Assembly: GCA_963854835.1 (NCBI GenBank)
Contig: OY978526.1
Span: forward strand, 65,448,765-65,512,764
Origin: Megamerina dolium
Lineage: Eukaryota; Arthropoda; Insecta; Diptera; Megamerinidae
Length of the DNA: 64,000 nucleotides
Direction of reading: 5' to 3'
The translations under genes were made by a program, and so were the position numbers. Below are positions 26,811 through 37,700 of this stretch, in pieces; within the stretch, counting starts at the first letter, position 1, and every line of letters starts with the position of its first letter. The notes under the pieces are model-generated. The model was not told the DNA's origin. It searched no databases and saw only the letters and a program-made list of their open reading frames with translations.

Positions 26811-27496
26811 TTATTTACTTACTTACTTATGTGGCCATAACAACACGATATAGATTTAGGCCGAAGATAACATGTTTGGCCAGCCATCTCTAATCTCCGC
26901 TAGCTTCCAAGCGCCGTTAGGTTCTCCAGCACTTAGTCTTTCCACCGTAGGTTAGGTCTTCCTCTTCTGCGTCGTCCTCCAGCGGGTTCCGAATATAACA
27001 CCTTCTTAGCTGGAGCGTGTTCTTCTATTCGCTCGACATGACCTAGCCAGCGCAGCCGCTGGATTTTGATGCGCTTTACTATGTCAATATCGGCATATAG
27101 CTCGTACAGCTCATGGTTGTATCTTATTCGGTACTCGCCACCAACGCAAATAGGTCCAAAGATCCTGCGTAGGACCTTTCTCTCGAAAACTCCAAGCATT
27201 CGCTCATCCGAGATGGAAATTGTCCAGGTTTCAGCGTCATATGTTAGGACAGGCATGATGAGAGACTTGTAGAGTGTAGTTTTCGTTCTTCGAGAGAGGG
27301 CTCGACTTATCAATTGCTTACTTAGTCCAAAGTAGCACCTGTTAGCAAGAGCTATCCTACGCATGATATCCGGGCTGACGTCATTACAGTTGTTGATGCT
27401 GGTTCCAAGATAGACAAAGTCCCTTACTATTTTAAAAGCGTAGTTGTCAACAGTGACGTTCTGTCCAAGACGCCGGGACTCTTTGTTTATTGACAA
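26811..27496 (-). mobile_element. 5'-truncated LINE-A copy with TAAG-repeat tail
   Basis: The minus-strand frame 26933-27496 encodes 187 residues of the LINE-A C-terminal region, including A-L-A-N-R-C-Y-F-G-L-S-K and R-L-R-W-L-G-H-V-E-R. The 3' terminus (GTTATGGCCACATAAG followed by TAAG repeats) is the same as in the + copy ending at 54977, which defines the family's true end and tail. ATTGGAAAA at 26801-26809 and 27517-27525 may be the target duplication, with a reiterated GGAAATT filler at 27497-27516. Confidence 0.85.
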
Positions 27497-27525
27497 ATGG
27501 AAATTGGAAATTGGAAATTGGAAAA

Positions 27526-28280
27526 GAATGTGACTAATATGGTTCGTCGGACTGTTTTCTTTTTCTCAGAACCTCAAAAAACATTGTTTATGAGCTTAGA
27601 AAGCCTACTCCAAATGCGCAAGACGCAATCTTGTTCCTTAGATTTGAGGTTAATTTATGCTTGAATGTGTAAGAAATTGCTCTATCTTTCTCCCTATCTC
27701 TCTATCTCTCTCTTTTCTCTCTGTGGTTTAATTCAATTGAAATAATCGAATATTATAGTATTCTCAGTTAAAATTGAGTATATTTACTGATTGCCACTTT
27801 AGTTGGCATTAGTTAAACACGCAAGCATATAATGGCAGCTTAAATATGCTCTCTGTCTCTCTAATTTATCTCTTTAACATTCTGATGGACTAGTGGAAAG
27901 CAAAGCTTTGTTTTAATTCATTCATTTCGTGAATATTGTGCTATTAAGACTGCAGCGGTTGGACACTTTTTTTTTTAACTGATACATGAACAAGTTTAAA
28001 TGCATAAAATTGTTGTTATACTTACGTTGGGTATAGTGATTGTGTAAATGAATGTGTCGAATAAAAAGAACATATTGAAGAATATAAGAAACATTGTTAT
28101 ATGACAAAAATAATACAAAAGTGCCTTCCTATTTAGTTTCATATTATATTTCGATATTCTTTGATTTTTCCTCTTTTGCCTATCTTTCTTATTTAATTAA
28201 AGATTGAATTAAAGAGAAATTTGTTTCGTGTGAAATGCTAAATTTGATTTGGTGATTATTGTTGGTTTAGCTTAGTGCTA
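27526..28280. other. Intergenic stretch upstream of the ModSP-type gene
   Basis: Contains a pyrimidine-rich TCTC tract at about 27680-27725. No coding feature was recognised. Confidence 0.45.
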
Positions 28281-28282
28281 GT

Positions 28283-28290
28283 ATATAAAA
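28283..28290 (+). promoter_or_regulatory. Candidate TATA box of the ModSP-type protease gene
   Basis: ATATAAAA lies 53 bp upstream of the predicted initiator ATG at 28343. A start site about 25-30 bp downstream would give a 5' UTR of roughly 30 nt. Such words are frequent in AT-rich DNA, so position relative to the signal-peptide exon is the only support. Confidence 0.4.
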
Positions 28291-28342
28291 TCTCTTTGAC
28301 AAAAATCGGCATTTTGGAATAAGTTATGATAACAACTTCTCA

Positions 28343-31300
28343 ATGTATGTGTGTGAATATGTTTTGTTAATCATTCTTTTGATTTCGATTAATAATAAAG
28401 GTAAGTTTGTGTTATTACGATATAAATACCTGTTATTTGTAGATACTTATAATACTATGTAGAAGGATCACTTTGAAGGGGGAAGGTTTGTTGTTTGGTT
28501 CCATCGTAAATATAAATAATTACAATTTCTTGTTGATATTGATATTATTACATACACTTAAACATACATATACACTCTCTCGCTCTCTCGTTATCCCTCT
28601 TTCTCCATATTTACATGTCTATCCAGTACTTTGAGAGAGCAATTCTTAATGATAAGAATTAAGGTGGCCACATTTGATTATTGTAGGAATGCACCTAGTG
28701 AGAAAATATCAGAAATCACAAGGGAGGAGGTGAAAGAAAACATAATTTACACTGTGTCAATTATGCACAGTCAAATGATCCAGTACAATAATTCTTGTTC
28801 AATTCCACTTCAATAATTTCAATCGTCAGTAAAAAGTTAGATGCGGGTAACTATAGAATGGGACTGAAATTACCCCGTGTTTATATATTTCACTGAGCTT
28901 TCACGTTGAATAAGTCATAAACATTGAAAGTTATACATATAAATGAGCCTTCATCTTCACTACTGAAGATACGGTTTGACACCTTTAGATAATATGATGG
29001 TATAAAAATTTATTCATGCCATTTTTGAATACTCGGTAAACAAAGCATGGTAATATATTGTATAATAAATAGCAAAATTATTAATAAAATAATGTGAACA
29101 TATGAAACACATGCCTATCGCTTCAAAGAAAGAAACAGTTGCATTACCAAATTTCCCGCTGGGCATCGACCAAAAAGAGAAAGAGAGTGCGTATGAGTAT
29201 TTATGAGAGAAGATAACAATACTCTTCTATTTTCTTTGAAATGTTTAACAAAAAATCCCCGCACAAACTGGTTCGTAAAAGAGAGAGAGAGAGAGAGACT
29301 TTAAATTGAAAACAATTTTTTATTCGCTTGACTCCAGTTGATGCAGCATGTTCCAATGGTGAATGGAATTGCGATAATGGTGAATGCATTGATGAAGATC
29401 AATTATGCGATGGCGATGTCAATTGCAGAGATGGTTCCGATGAGATTGCAGAAAATTGTATACACCTCACATGTCCGACATATGCATTCCATTGTGCATA
29501 TGGTGCCTGTGTAGCAGGCAAATATAAATGCAATAATATTAAGAATTGTGCTGATAACTCCGATGAATTGGAAATGCTATGCAGTGGTGATCTTACACGA
29601 TTCTATACACAACTACAAGGTAATTGTAGGTAAGTTGAACTCATGCTTGCCATCTTTATTGAACTATTTGAAAAATATTCCATTTCTTGTCGCTGCAGTG
29701 ATGACAATTATATGCAATGTGGATCTGGTGAATGTATCGACAGGGATTATAGTTGTGATGGCACCCTTCATTGTCGTGATGGTTCAGATGAAACTGTTGA
29801 GCTGTGTTCGACAACAAATTGTCAATCGTATGCATTTCGGTGCGGTTATGGTGCTTGTATCGATGGTAAAGCCAAATGTAATGATAAAGCAGATTGTGCT
29901 GATGGCTCTGATGAGGCAGCTATATTGTGTGGAAGAAAACGTGGCACCACAATACCTCAGATACCATCACCAACTATGAGACCTACACCACCGCCCAGAC
30001 CTCCGCCGGTATCAGAAAAGCCAGCTGTTGGATTCTGTCGTATACCATCAGATTTGGGTAATGTAATAATTACACCGAAAATGATCAGTTCTGATGTGCC
30101 AGCTGGTACAATTATCGAATTCAGTTGTAAACGTGGTTATACACTGGTCGACAAAGTGGTAAATCGTCAAGCTTATTGTTCGCTAAAAGGCTGGAATAGA
30201 GAATTTCCCAAATGTTATCGTAAGAAATTGAATTAAAGTATTTTCCTTTTTCTATTTTATTGATATATTGCTATTTCCATTTCAATAGGCTATTGCAATC
30301 CAAGTAAATTACATCGTGGCTTCTCAACAGTTGTGGAATCATGTAGTTTTGATGGTCGTGATACTGATTGCTATAGACAAATACGTGTCGGAACAATTGC
30401 TACCATTAAATGTGCATCTGGTTTTGAAATGCCTGCAAATTTGGGGTACGAATCAAATTTTATTTTTATATATAGATCTATATTGACTACTGAGGGTGCC
30501 GTAACTCAATGGTTAGAGCATTGGCCTTCTGATCTGTAGGTCATGGGTTGAAACCCCGGCTGAAGTAAAGCTTTAATAACGAAAATATTTTTCTTTCGAA
30601 CGGTACCCCCCTGTCGGCAAGCGATTGGCAATTCTTCCGTTAGTAACAATTTGCCATGGAAAGCTTCTAAAAGTGATGTCGCAAGGGTTCTGCCGTTCGG
30701 AACCGGTTAAAATAGTAAGCCTCTTTACTCTCTAATACTGTCCAAAATTTCACCAACACAGCAGTACTGGAAGAGAAGCTCGGCCAAAGAGCCCTTCAGG
30801 GGATTTTAATATACGATTCCACCTATTTTGTGGGGAACCGTAATGAAATGTGTAAAGGAAAAAAAACTGGTGTGAGTGTAAATGGTGAGGTCAGGGTTTG
30901 AAAAAATGGTACGGAAAAATCGAAAATAACTTGTGGAGGAATCACCCCAAAAGTGACAATATCTATAACCGACCTCATTAATTTTTTCTGTATGTTCACT
31001 CTCCCAGCACTCTCAGTGTGCGGCATAAAATGTATGATCGACCCCCATTAATTTTTTCACCCCAAGGGGTGAAATTTAGGGCCGGCCTACGTTACTTTTT
31101 TTCGCAACATTTTTCCTACATATGCTTAACTTCCATATTCACCCCTTAAGGGTGCAGCATACAAAATGAACGACACAACATAAAAAATGCACCAAATAAT
31201 ATGGCAGCTTGCGCCCAAGAATCGTATTTAAGGGAATGATACGTAAGAACTTTATCTCCTCAATATTTTTTCCGAATATGCCTGCCCCTATTTCCAACTT

Positions 31301-33270
31301 ATGTAGGGGCGCACAAGCACAATAAACTTAAAAACACCCTGTCAATAGACAAATACCTCAGGAATCGCCTTTAGATGATTGAAATATAACATGGATCCTA
31401 ATCATTTATACCTTCCCAAGCATTGCCCGAGTACTCTTACCGGGTATCTCATCTGCTCTTCAGGGTCTGCCATAACAAATGAATGCAAACCCACTTAAAA
31501 GTCATACAAATCTATGCCAATGCAGGATATTAGATGTTTTGGTTAGGTCACCATTATTTGAAAACTTTAGTACGCACTCTTTCATTAAATTGGTTTCCTT
31601 TAATTATTAAGTTGGACTTTCATGTTTCAACTGCTTAACCGAATCGATAAACACCATACTATTTTTTTAAGAGAAAGCTAAAATGTGATATTTTAATTAA
31701 GAATTTTTGAAACACTTAAAAATTGCTACCAAAATCTTCTAATAGATCTCTGTGGCGAAACTTATAAAATTAGAGGCCATAAGTCGGCCGTTCAAAGTAC
31801 AGTTCCGATAACCTCTAATGGGTTCCGAATGCAACATTTTTTGAAATAAAGTTTCAAAGATCTAGCGCAGGAATTCTCTCTCGAAAACTCAAAGCAATAA
31901 TTTAGTTTGATGCTGACGCTTGACTTCTCTTGCCAAAGACCTTGTACGATATTGAAGAGGGGCACGAGTGGGGAAGAGATGCTTCCAAACTTCCACTATA
32001 CAAATGCTGTGTTATTATGCAAAGTCGAACATGCTTTGTTGAAATATCGAACTTGGGTATATTATTTTGTAGAGATAAACTCTCTTATCGGACTCATGAA
32101 TGGAGTCTCATTGTTTCTTGTCTTATATTTTAATTAAAGCATAAATAATATGTTATTTTTACATATTTATTAATTTATATTTATTTACATTTATATTGAT
32201 TTGTTTTTAGACCACGCTACGAATTAACATGCACGGATAAATTTGAATGGAGTCTAGATAAACGGCCCTGCCTTATGAAATGCGGTCATGTACAGGCACC
32301 AACAACAGAATTCTCCAGGGGAGGTGTTGATGTGAATATCACAGAGATGCCTTGGCATGTTGGCATCTATAGTCGTTTCGATGCAGAACGCTATAAGCAT
32401 AGTTGTGGTGGTTCAATAATATCACCACGTTTAGTTTTAACTGGTAGGTGAATATAATGTTGAAAGGCATTTTCAATCATACACAGATCTATGTAAATAT
32501 ATATATATTTTTTCTCATAGCTGCACATTGTTTTTGGGATCTTTCCAATCCAAATATTTCGACAATATATGATACATCATACTATCAAGTGGTAGCTGGA
32601 AAATATTTTAGAGATTACTACAGTGCTACCGAATATTTTCCAATACAACGACGAAATATATCGAAAATTTTGATACCACCAGAGTAAGTAGAAATGCATA
32701 CATATATCAATTCAGTTCATTCGTCTGATATGACTTTCTTTTATGTCTAGCTTCCAAAGTGCAGAGAATTATTATCAAGATGACTTGGCTGTACTGATAC
32801 TATATGAACATTTCATATTCACATATTTTATACGACCAGTTTGTATTGAGTTTTCTCATCCGAATGTGATCAGCAATATGCGTGGCACTTTTGCAGCTTG
32901 GGGTGCCGGTGATGATGCCAATATGGATGTGTTGAAAAGTATTGATATGTTTACATATAACTTTGATGATTGTAAGCGAACTCTTCAAGGAAAGACCACC
33001 AATTATAGATTAGCAAATGATAAATTCTGTGTGCACAATGATTTCGGTAATACAGCATGTCGTGGCGATAGTGGTGGCGGTTTTGTACTCAAAATGGAAC
33101 ACGTTGATCACGTCTATTATCGTTTAGTGGGCATTGTAAGTCATGCACCATTCAAGGTGCAGGATTGTAGCAAAGATGGCATTATAGCATTAACAAATGT
33201 TCAGAATTTAAAGGATTTCGTAGAGAAATATCGTTTAAGAGATTTACAAGATGCTCCGGATTTATTATAA
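28343..33270 (+). CDS. modSP: Modular serine protease (ModSP/HP14 type), catalytically competent
   Basis: Exons 28343-28400, 29338-29629, 29699-30219, 30289-30445, 32211-32443, 32521-32683 and 32751-33270 join in phase to 647 aa. Order: signal peptide (1 to about 19); LDLa repeats at 24-60, 65-101, 116-153 and 158-194, all with Cys/SDE patterns; Pro-rich linker; Sushi module (230-289); Wonton-like Cys-rich module (about 292-367); chymotrypsin-fold protease. The triad is visible: A-A-H423-C, D486-L-A-V, G-D-S582-G-G. Three residues before the active-site loop Cys-Arg-Gly, the S1-pocket position (189) is Thr, not Asp, so trypsin-like specificity is unlikely. In insects this family links recognition proteins (PGRP-SA, GNBP) to the Toll-activating and melanisation protease cascades and autoactivates in haemolymph. 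The first exon is inferred from a hydrophobic ATG segment, a GTAAGT donor and phase-1 match. The whole-gene resemblance to ModSP is strong; orthology is inferred. Confidence 0.92.
30494..30812 (+). mobile_element. tRNA-derived SINE, second copy (intron 4 of modSP)
   Basis: Starts GGGTGCCGTAACTCAATGG and follows the 1916-2284 copy through the B-box-like GGTTGAAACCC and the body landmarks CTGTCGGCAAGCGATTGGC, TTCTGCCGTTCGGAACCGG and GAAGCTCGGCCAA. It is about 50 bp shorter inside the body. No clear target duplication. It lies in the sense orientation of the host gene. Confidence 0.85.
30820..31420. repeat. Satellite-like units, second locus (intron 4 of modSP)
   Basis: Same unit landmarks as the array at 1680-3060: ATGTATGATCGAC followed by CATTAATTTTTT, CATACAAAATGAACG, AAGAATCG and CAGGAATCGCC. 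Starts fall near 30935, 31214 and 31363, consistent with units of about 140-150 bp. CACCCC/GGGGTG words form short palindromes. Confidence 0.55.
31790..32070 (-). pseudogene. Decayed LINE-A remnants in modSP intron 4
   Basis: Short blocks match the minus strand of LINE-A: GGGTTCCGAAT and CTCTCGAAAACTC (31815-31890), and a diverged version of the 10455-10565 RT block (31945-32060). Heavily mutated, with internal deletions. Confidence 0.6.
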
Positions 33271-33564
33271 GCAATTACAGTAAAATGTGAATACAATTTA
33301 TGATACGAAAATATAGGTTAATTCGAAAACAAATCGATGATTCATTTTAAGGGAATCCCATAAAAATACAAAAAATAAAAATGCATTTCTTCTTTAATTT
33401 TGAAAACAAAATAAAATCACTAAAATACTCATATCAAAATTTCTTAATTCTTCATGTTAATCAATGTAAGCACAACTACATACGTAAAGTTTTTTTTTCT
33501 TTTTTCAATTCTCACTTGAAAGCTTATTTGAGCTTTGTCTTTATCTCTCATTATTTGCTTCCCT
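33271..33564 (+). terminator. modSP 3' UTR with candidate poly(A) signal
   Basis: AATAAA at 33374-33379, about 100 bp after the stop codon, is the first canonical polyadenylation hexamer downstream. No further gene content. Confidence 0.45.
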
Positions 33565-33798
33565 GCAGTAAAACTAAGATCTATATATGATAGTCCGCAA
33601 AGAGCAAAAAATGGGAAAATTGTCAAATAATGTTAATGAAGAATGTGTACATGAGATTTAGAATGCAATGAATGAAAATAGATTGTGCAGTAATACTAAG
33701 ATCTACGTATGATAGATACATATGATAGGGAAAATTGTCAAATAATGTTAATGGAGAATGTGTACCTGAGATTTATAATGCAATGAATGAAAATATAC
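33565..33798. repeat. Two-copy tandem duplication (about 120-bp units)
   Basis: Unit 1 (33565-33686) and unit 2 (33687-33798) both start GCAGTAA-ACTAAGATCTA. They share GGGAAAATTGTCAAATAATG and GCAATGAATGAAAATA, with a short indel between. The second unit ends at the Harbinger-like element. Confidence 0.8.
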
Positions 33799-33799
33799 T

Positions 33800-34412
33800 A
33801 GGGCTGTTCAGAATCTTGTGCATTTAAGATTGCAAATTCGTGCAATTGTAAATATTTATCATCAATTGTGAACGACTTTTTTGTTTACTTTGCATTACTT
33901 GTTGCAAGCCAAGCTATCCACAGCTGATTGGTGAAATAGCAAATTATTTTGATGTTAAAATTGCGCACAAATTAGAAGAAATGCCGAAAAAAAGCTGTAA
34001 GGAGCAAATAGTCGACTCTTTAATTGACGAAGCTGCTGATGAAATTATGTGCAACGAAGGTATGAAATATTCTCTTCATAATTTCAGTAAATAACCATTT
34101 TTCATTCAATTAGAATTTGATGAGGATGCATTTTTTATTTATTTATTATTCTTTATTCTTTCATTCTTCATTTATTCTTTTTTTGATTTGTTCGCCTTCC
34201 ATTTTCAGTTTTTTTTTATTTTGTTGCTGATCAGCTGTTAGTTTGCAATTCAGTGTTGCATACATAACCTACGGGTTTTTGGTGTTGCGTCGTTGCAAGA
34301 GTGTAGTAAATGCACGACTGTATATTTTGTTAGTGTAAAGCAAAAATTTACTACACCATTTTGCAATTGCAATGATTTGCATCACCATTTGCACAAGATT
34401 CTGAACAGCCCT
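33800..34412. mobile_element. Non-autonomous Harbinger-like DNA transposon with perfect terminal inverted repeats
   Basis: The ends AGGGCTGTTCAGAATC... (33800-33822) and the exact reverse complement (34390-34412) form 23-bp perfect inverted repeats. ACT occurs on both sides (33797-33799, 34413-34415), a 3-bp target duplication as in PIF/Harbinger elements. Inside, at 33981-34051, a short frame begins M-P-K-K-S-C-K-E-Q and runs into a GTATGA donor-like site. This may be the first exon of a lost transposase or of its partner protein. The rest is AT-rich, so the copy is internally deleted and depends on enzyme in trans. Confidence 0.8.
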
Positions 34413-34780
34413 ACTGTTCTTCATTCTCTTAACGCGGTGAATCGACACTGCCTATAACATCGCCATGTTAAATTCGCCAGTTGTTACAAAGGAAAGTGGA
34501 TAGAAGTGGAACTAGTTCCGAACTAGTTTTTTAACTGCAGGGCTGTGACGAGCTGTACGAGTAGCTAGCTACACTGGAACAACGCTTCGTTTGATTAGAA
34601 GCGCAAACAAGTTTTTCAGTTCATATGCGAATTTCATTTCAAGTGGTCACTCGTACGCATCAAGATTTTTGATTAAAAAAGTAAAAATTAGAAAATTCAA
34701 AAGGAAATAAATTAAAAGTGAATAGAAAAAACATTTAACATATAAGAAATATTTTAAGACAATAAAACATTTTAATCATA

Positions 34781-37700
34781 ATGTTAAAATTAATACATCT
34801 ACAATTATTGCTGCTTACAGTTCTTTTAATTACTCAAAATGGTAAGTTTAAACAAAAGAAAAAAAAAATGTGTTTAACGATTTTGTTGGTCGTTTAACCG
34901 CTTCGCTGTAATATTTTGATGCTATGGCAATGGTGATGATTACAATATGATAATTATTGAAAATTACCCAAAACCGCAATCGATTAAATACAAAATTACC
35001 CACACAATGTATGAGTAGTATATTAATACGCTATAACACATATACATACATGTATATTTCCTCATATATATTTTTTTCTTTAGACAATCTTCAATTTCAT
35101 ATATACCCATGCTGTGATTCTAGATAATTAAAAAAATAGAAATTCATGGTATTGTTGTATTATTATGATTGTTATTATTATCTTGAGGATGGTTGTGAGC
35201 AGAACATCTTATTTTTTTAAATCAAGTGAAAATACAAAAAACCTAAGTTCAAAAAGTTTAACTTCAATAATACTGAAAAAACATTATATAGAATATACTT
35301 TTGTATGGGAGGTAGGCGTAGCTTTTATCCGATTACATTTTCAAATTCGTCTCTACCCAAGCAAATTATACGTTTACATTTCATCTTGTTACATTAAAGA
35401 GAGGTTTTGCGGTTGAGGGGTATGTGGGATAGGCATGGTTTTCATACGATTGTGTCAATTTTCGAGTATGATTATTAGTTAGTAAAAGTTATAGGAAAAG
35501 CAGAGCTTTAGCTTGATATATTGTGTTTATGTTTTCCCGCGCAAATTGTGAAAAACATATTAACAAAATCTTTTGTATGGGAGGTAGGCGTGGTTTTCAT
35601 TAGATTACACCTAATTTCTAATATATCCGTGCTGTGATCATAGTAAATTTAAATAATATGTGACAGATAGACATACATACATAGATCATGATTTTAGTGA
35701 ATGTTAATTATAATTATTTCAATAAATATATATTGTACTTTCCTAAATCTGTGATCTCTCCTTAGGGATAATTATAATGTTTGACCTATATGTAAAATGA
35801 CAGAACCCATTTATATTCGGATGCTCGAATTTTATCTCAGATCTATGTTTTTTTTTTGGCAAATTTACTTGGAATCGTTCCTCGATTTTTGTACTCTCGT
35901 TTTATGCTACACGATTTAAATACTATTTCGGGAAAAATTTATCTTACGCTAATTTTACATACATGAATACACAAATATACTTAATGATTACATTTTTTTT
36001 TTTTCTAAATAGAGAAATGAATCGAAATATGTTAAAGTGATATATTCCATACAAATTTGTAGATATTTTTTTAAAATAATCAAGATTTTAGATTAGGTAT
36101 ATGTTTATATCATATACCGCATGATGTATTCTGTTGAGGTGGTACTACATATATTGATGATCGAATATTTTTTAAATTTCAGAATTTCATATTGAATTTC
36201 TCGATTTCTCTATAAAAGTTGAACATTTTATATGGGTACTATATTTATTTATGAACGGAATTATTTTAAAAAATCTCCTTACAGTCGGCTGGGGCCGACC
36301 AAACTATACCCTGCATATGTAGATTTATATATAAAAAGGTTACTCGAATATCCAACTTTTCTTTTATTTCCACTTTTCGAGAAACAATTTTTGCATATAC
36401 TACTAATTTACACCCGAAATATGGTTGACTTTGACGAAGTAAAAGGATTTTAAGATAATTCCGAGGCTTAGTATGGGAGCTATATAAAAAGTGGGCGTGG
36501 CTTACCACTTTCTAGTAAATCCAATTAATTTTTCAATGTTAATCCACACCTTAAATTTGGTGTCCTACGTTGAATAGTTTCTAAGTTATGGTGGTTAACA
36601 TTTTTGTTTAATTTCCTCAACTTTGTATGGGAGCCACAATAAGAAGTGGGCGTGGTACGCAGATTTTTCGCCAGATTATTTCCGACTACGATATTAATTT
36701 AAGTGTCAATTATGGTTATTGTAGACATAAGATTGCCTAAGTTACAGCTGTTTCAATTTAAAATTTGTATGGGGGCTACGATAAACAGTGGGCGTGGTGC
36801 GCCCATTTCCTGTGAGCCTAGTTGCTCGTACAATACTAATCGACACCTTAAATCTCGTTATTCTACGCTGAATAGTTTGCAAGTTATAACCGGTAACATT
36901 TTTTTTAATTTCCGCAACTTTGTATGGCAGACCCAAAAAGGAGTGGGCGTGGCACATTGTTTTTCTATGCCATATTATTTCTGACTAGCGTGTTAATCTA
37001 AGTGTCAATTATGGTTATTTTAGACAGAAGATTGTAGAAGTTACAGCAGTTTCAATTTAAAAGAAGTACAGACACTTTGTATGGGAGCTACGCTAGAAAG
37101 TAGGCGTGGCTCATCCACTTTTGGTGAGGTTATATAGTAGTATAATATTACTCTATGTGCAAAATATTGTTGTCCCAGGTGGTATATTGTGTGAGTTATA
37201 GCAAGTTAAAGATTTTGAAAATTTCGAGGTTAGTCGCTTTGAATGCTTGGTGTGGGCGTGGTTATTGACCGATCATGCCCAATATCAATCCCCTCCGTAC
37301 CCTTGGATCATAGATTACTTATGCCAAATTTCATCGAAATAGCTCAATATTTACTCAAGTTATCGTGCGAACCAGCCAGGTGACAGACAGACGGACGGAC
37401 GGACGGACGGACGGACGGACGGACGGACATCGTTAAATCGAAAATTTAATCGACGCTGATCACGAATATATATCCATGTCTATATCTCCGGAGATTCCTT
37501 CAAGTGGACACAAACATCTGACCGAAATGAATATACCATGCATATTGCATTATGCAGGGTATAAAAATGCTGATACTCTCCATAAAGATTTTACTATTTT
37601 TGTTTATAAAATTGAAATATTTCTATAAAGGCTTTAATTTTTCACGATTTTTTTATCGTAAATTTATTAAAAGATCGACTTTGTAATTGGTTTTCTTATT

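Noticed and set aside
29610..29625. Alternative splice donor CAAG|GTAATT in modSP exon 2
   Set aside because: The later donor TGTAG|GTAAGT at 29629/29630 matches the equivalent site and phase of the paralogue and gives the Cys that starts LDLa3.
29548..29979. 143-codon Met/Val-rich + frame overlapping modSP
   Set aside because: Out-of-frame shadow of LDLa exons 2 and 3; it crosses the intron at 29630-29698. The same holds for the frames at 42721-42912 and 43088-43384.
37390..37428. Short regular repeats as a possible CRISPR array
   Set aside because: It is a 4-bp GGAC tandem run with no spacers, inside a dispersed repeat in eukaryotic DNA.
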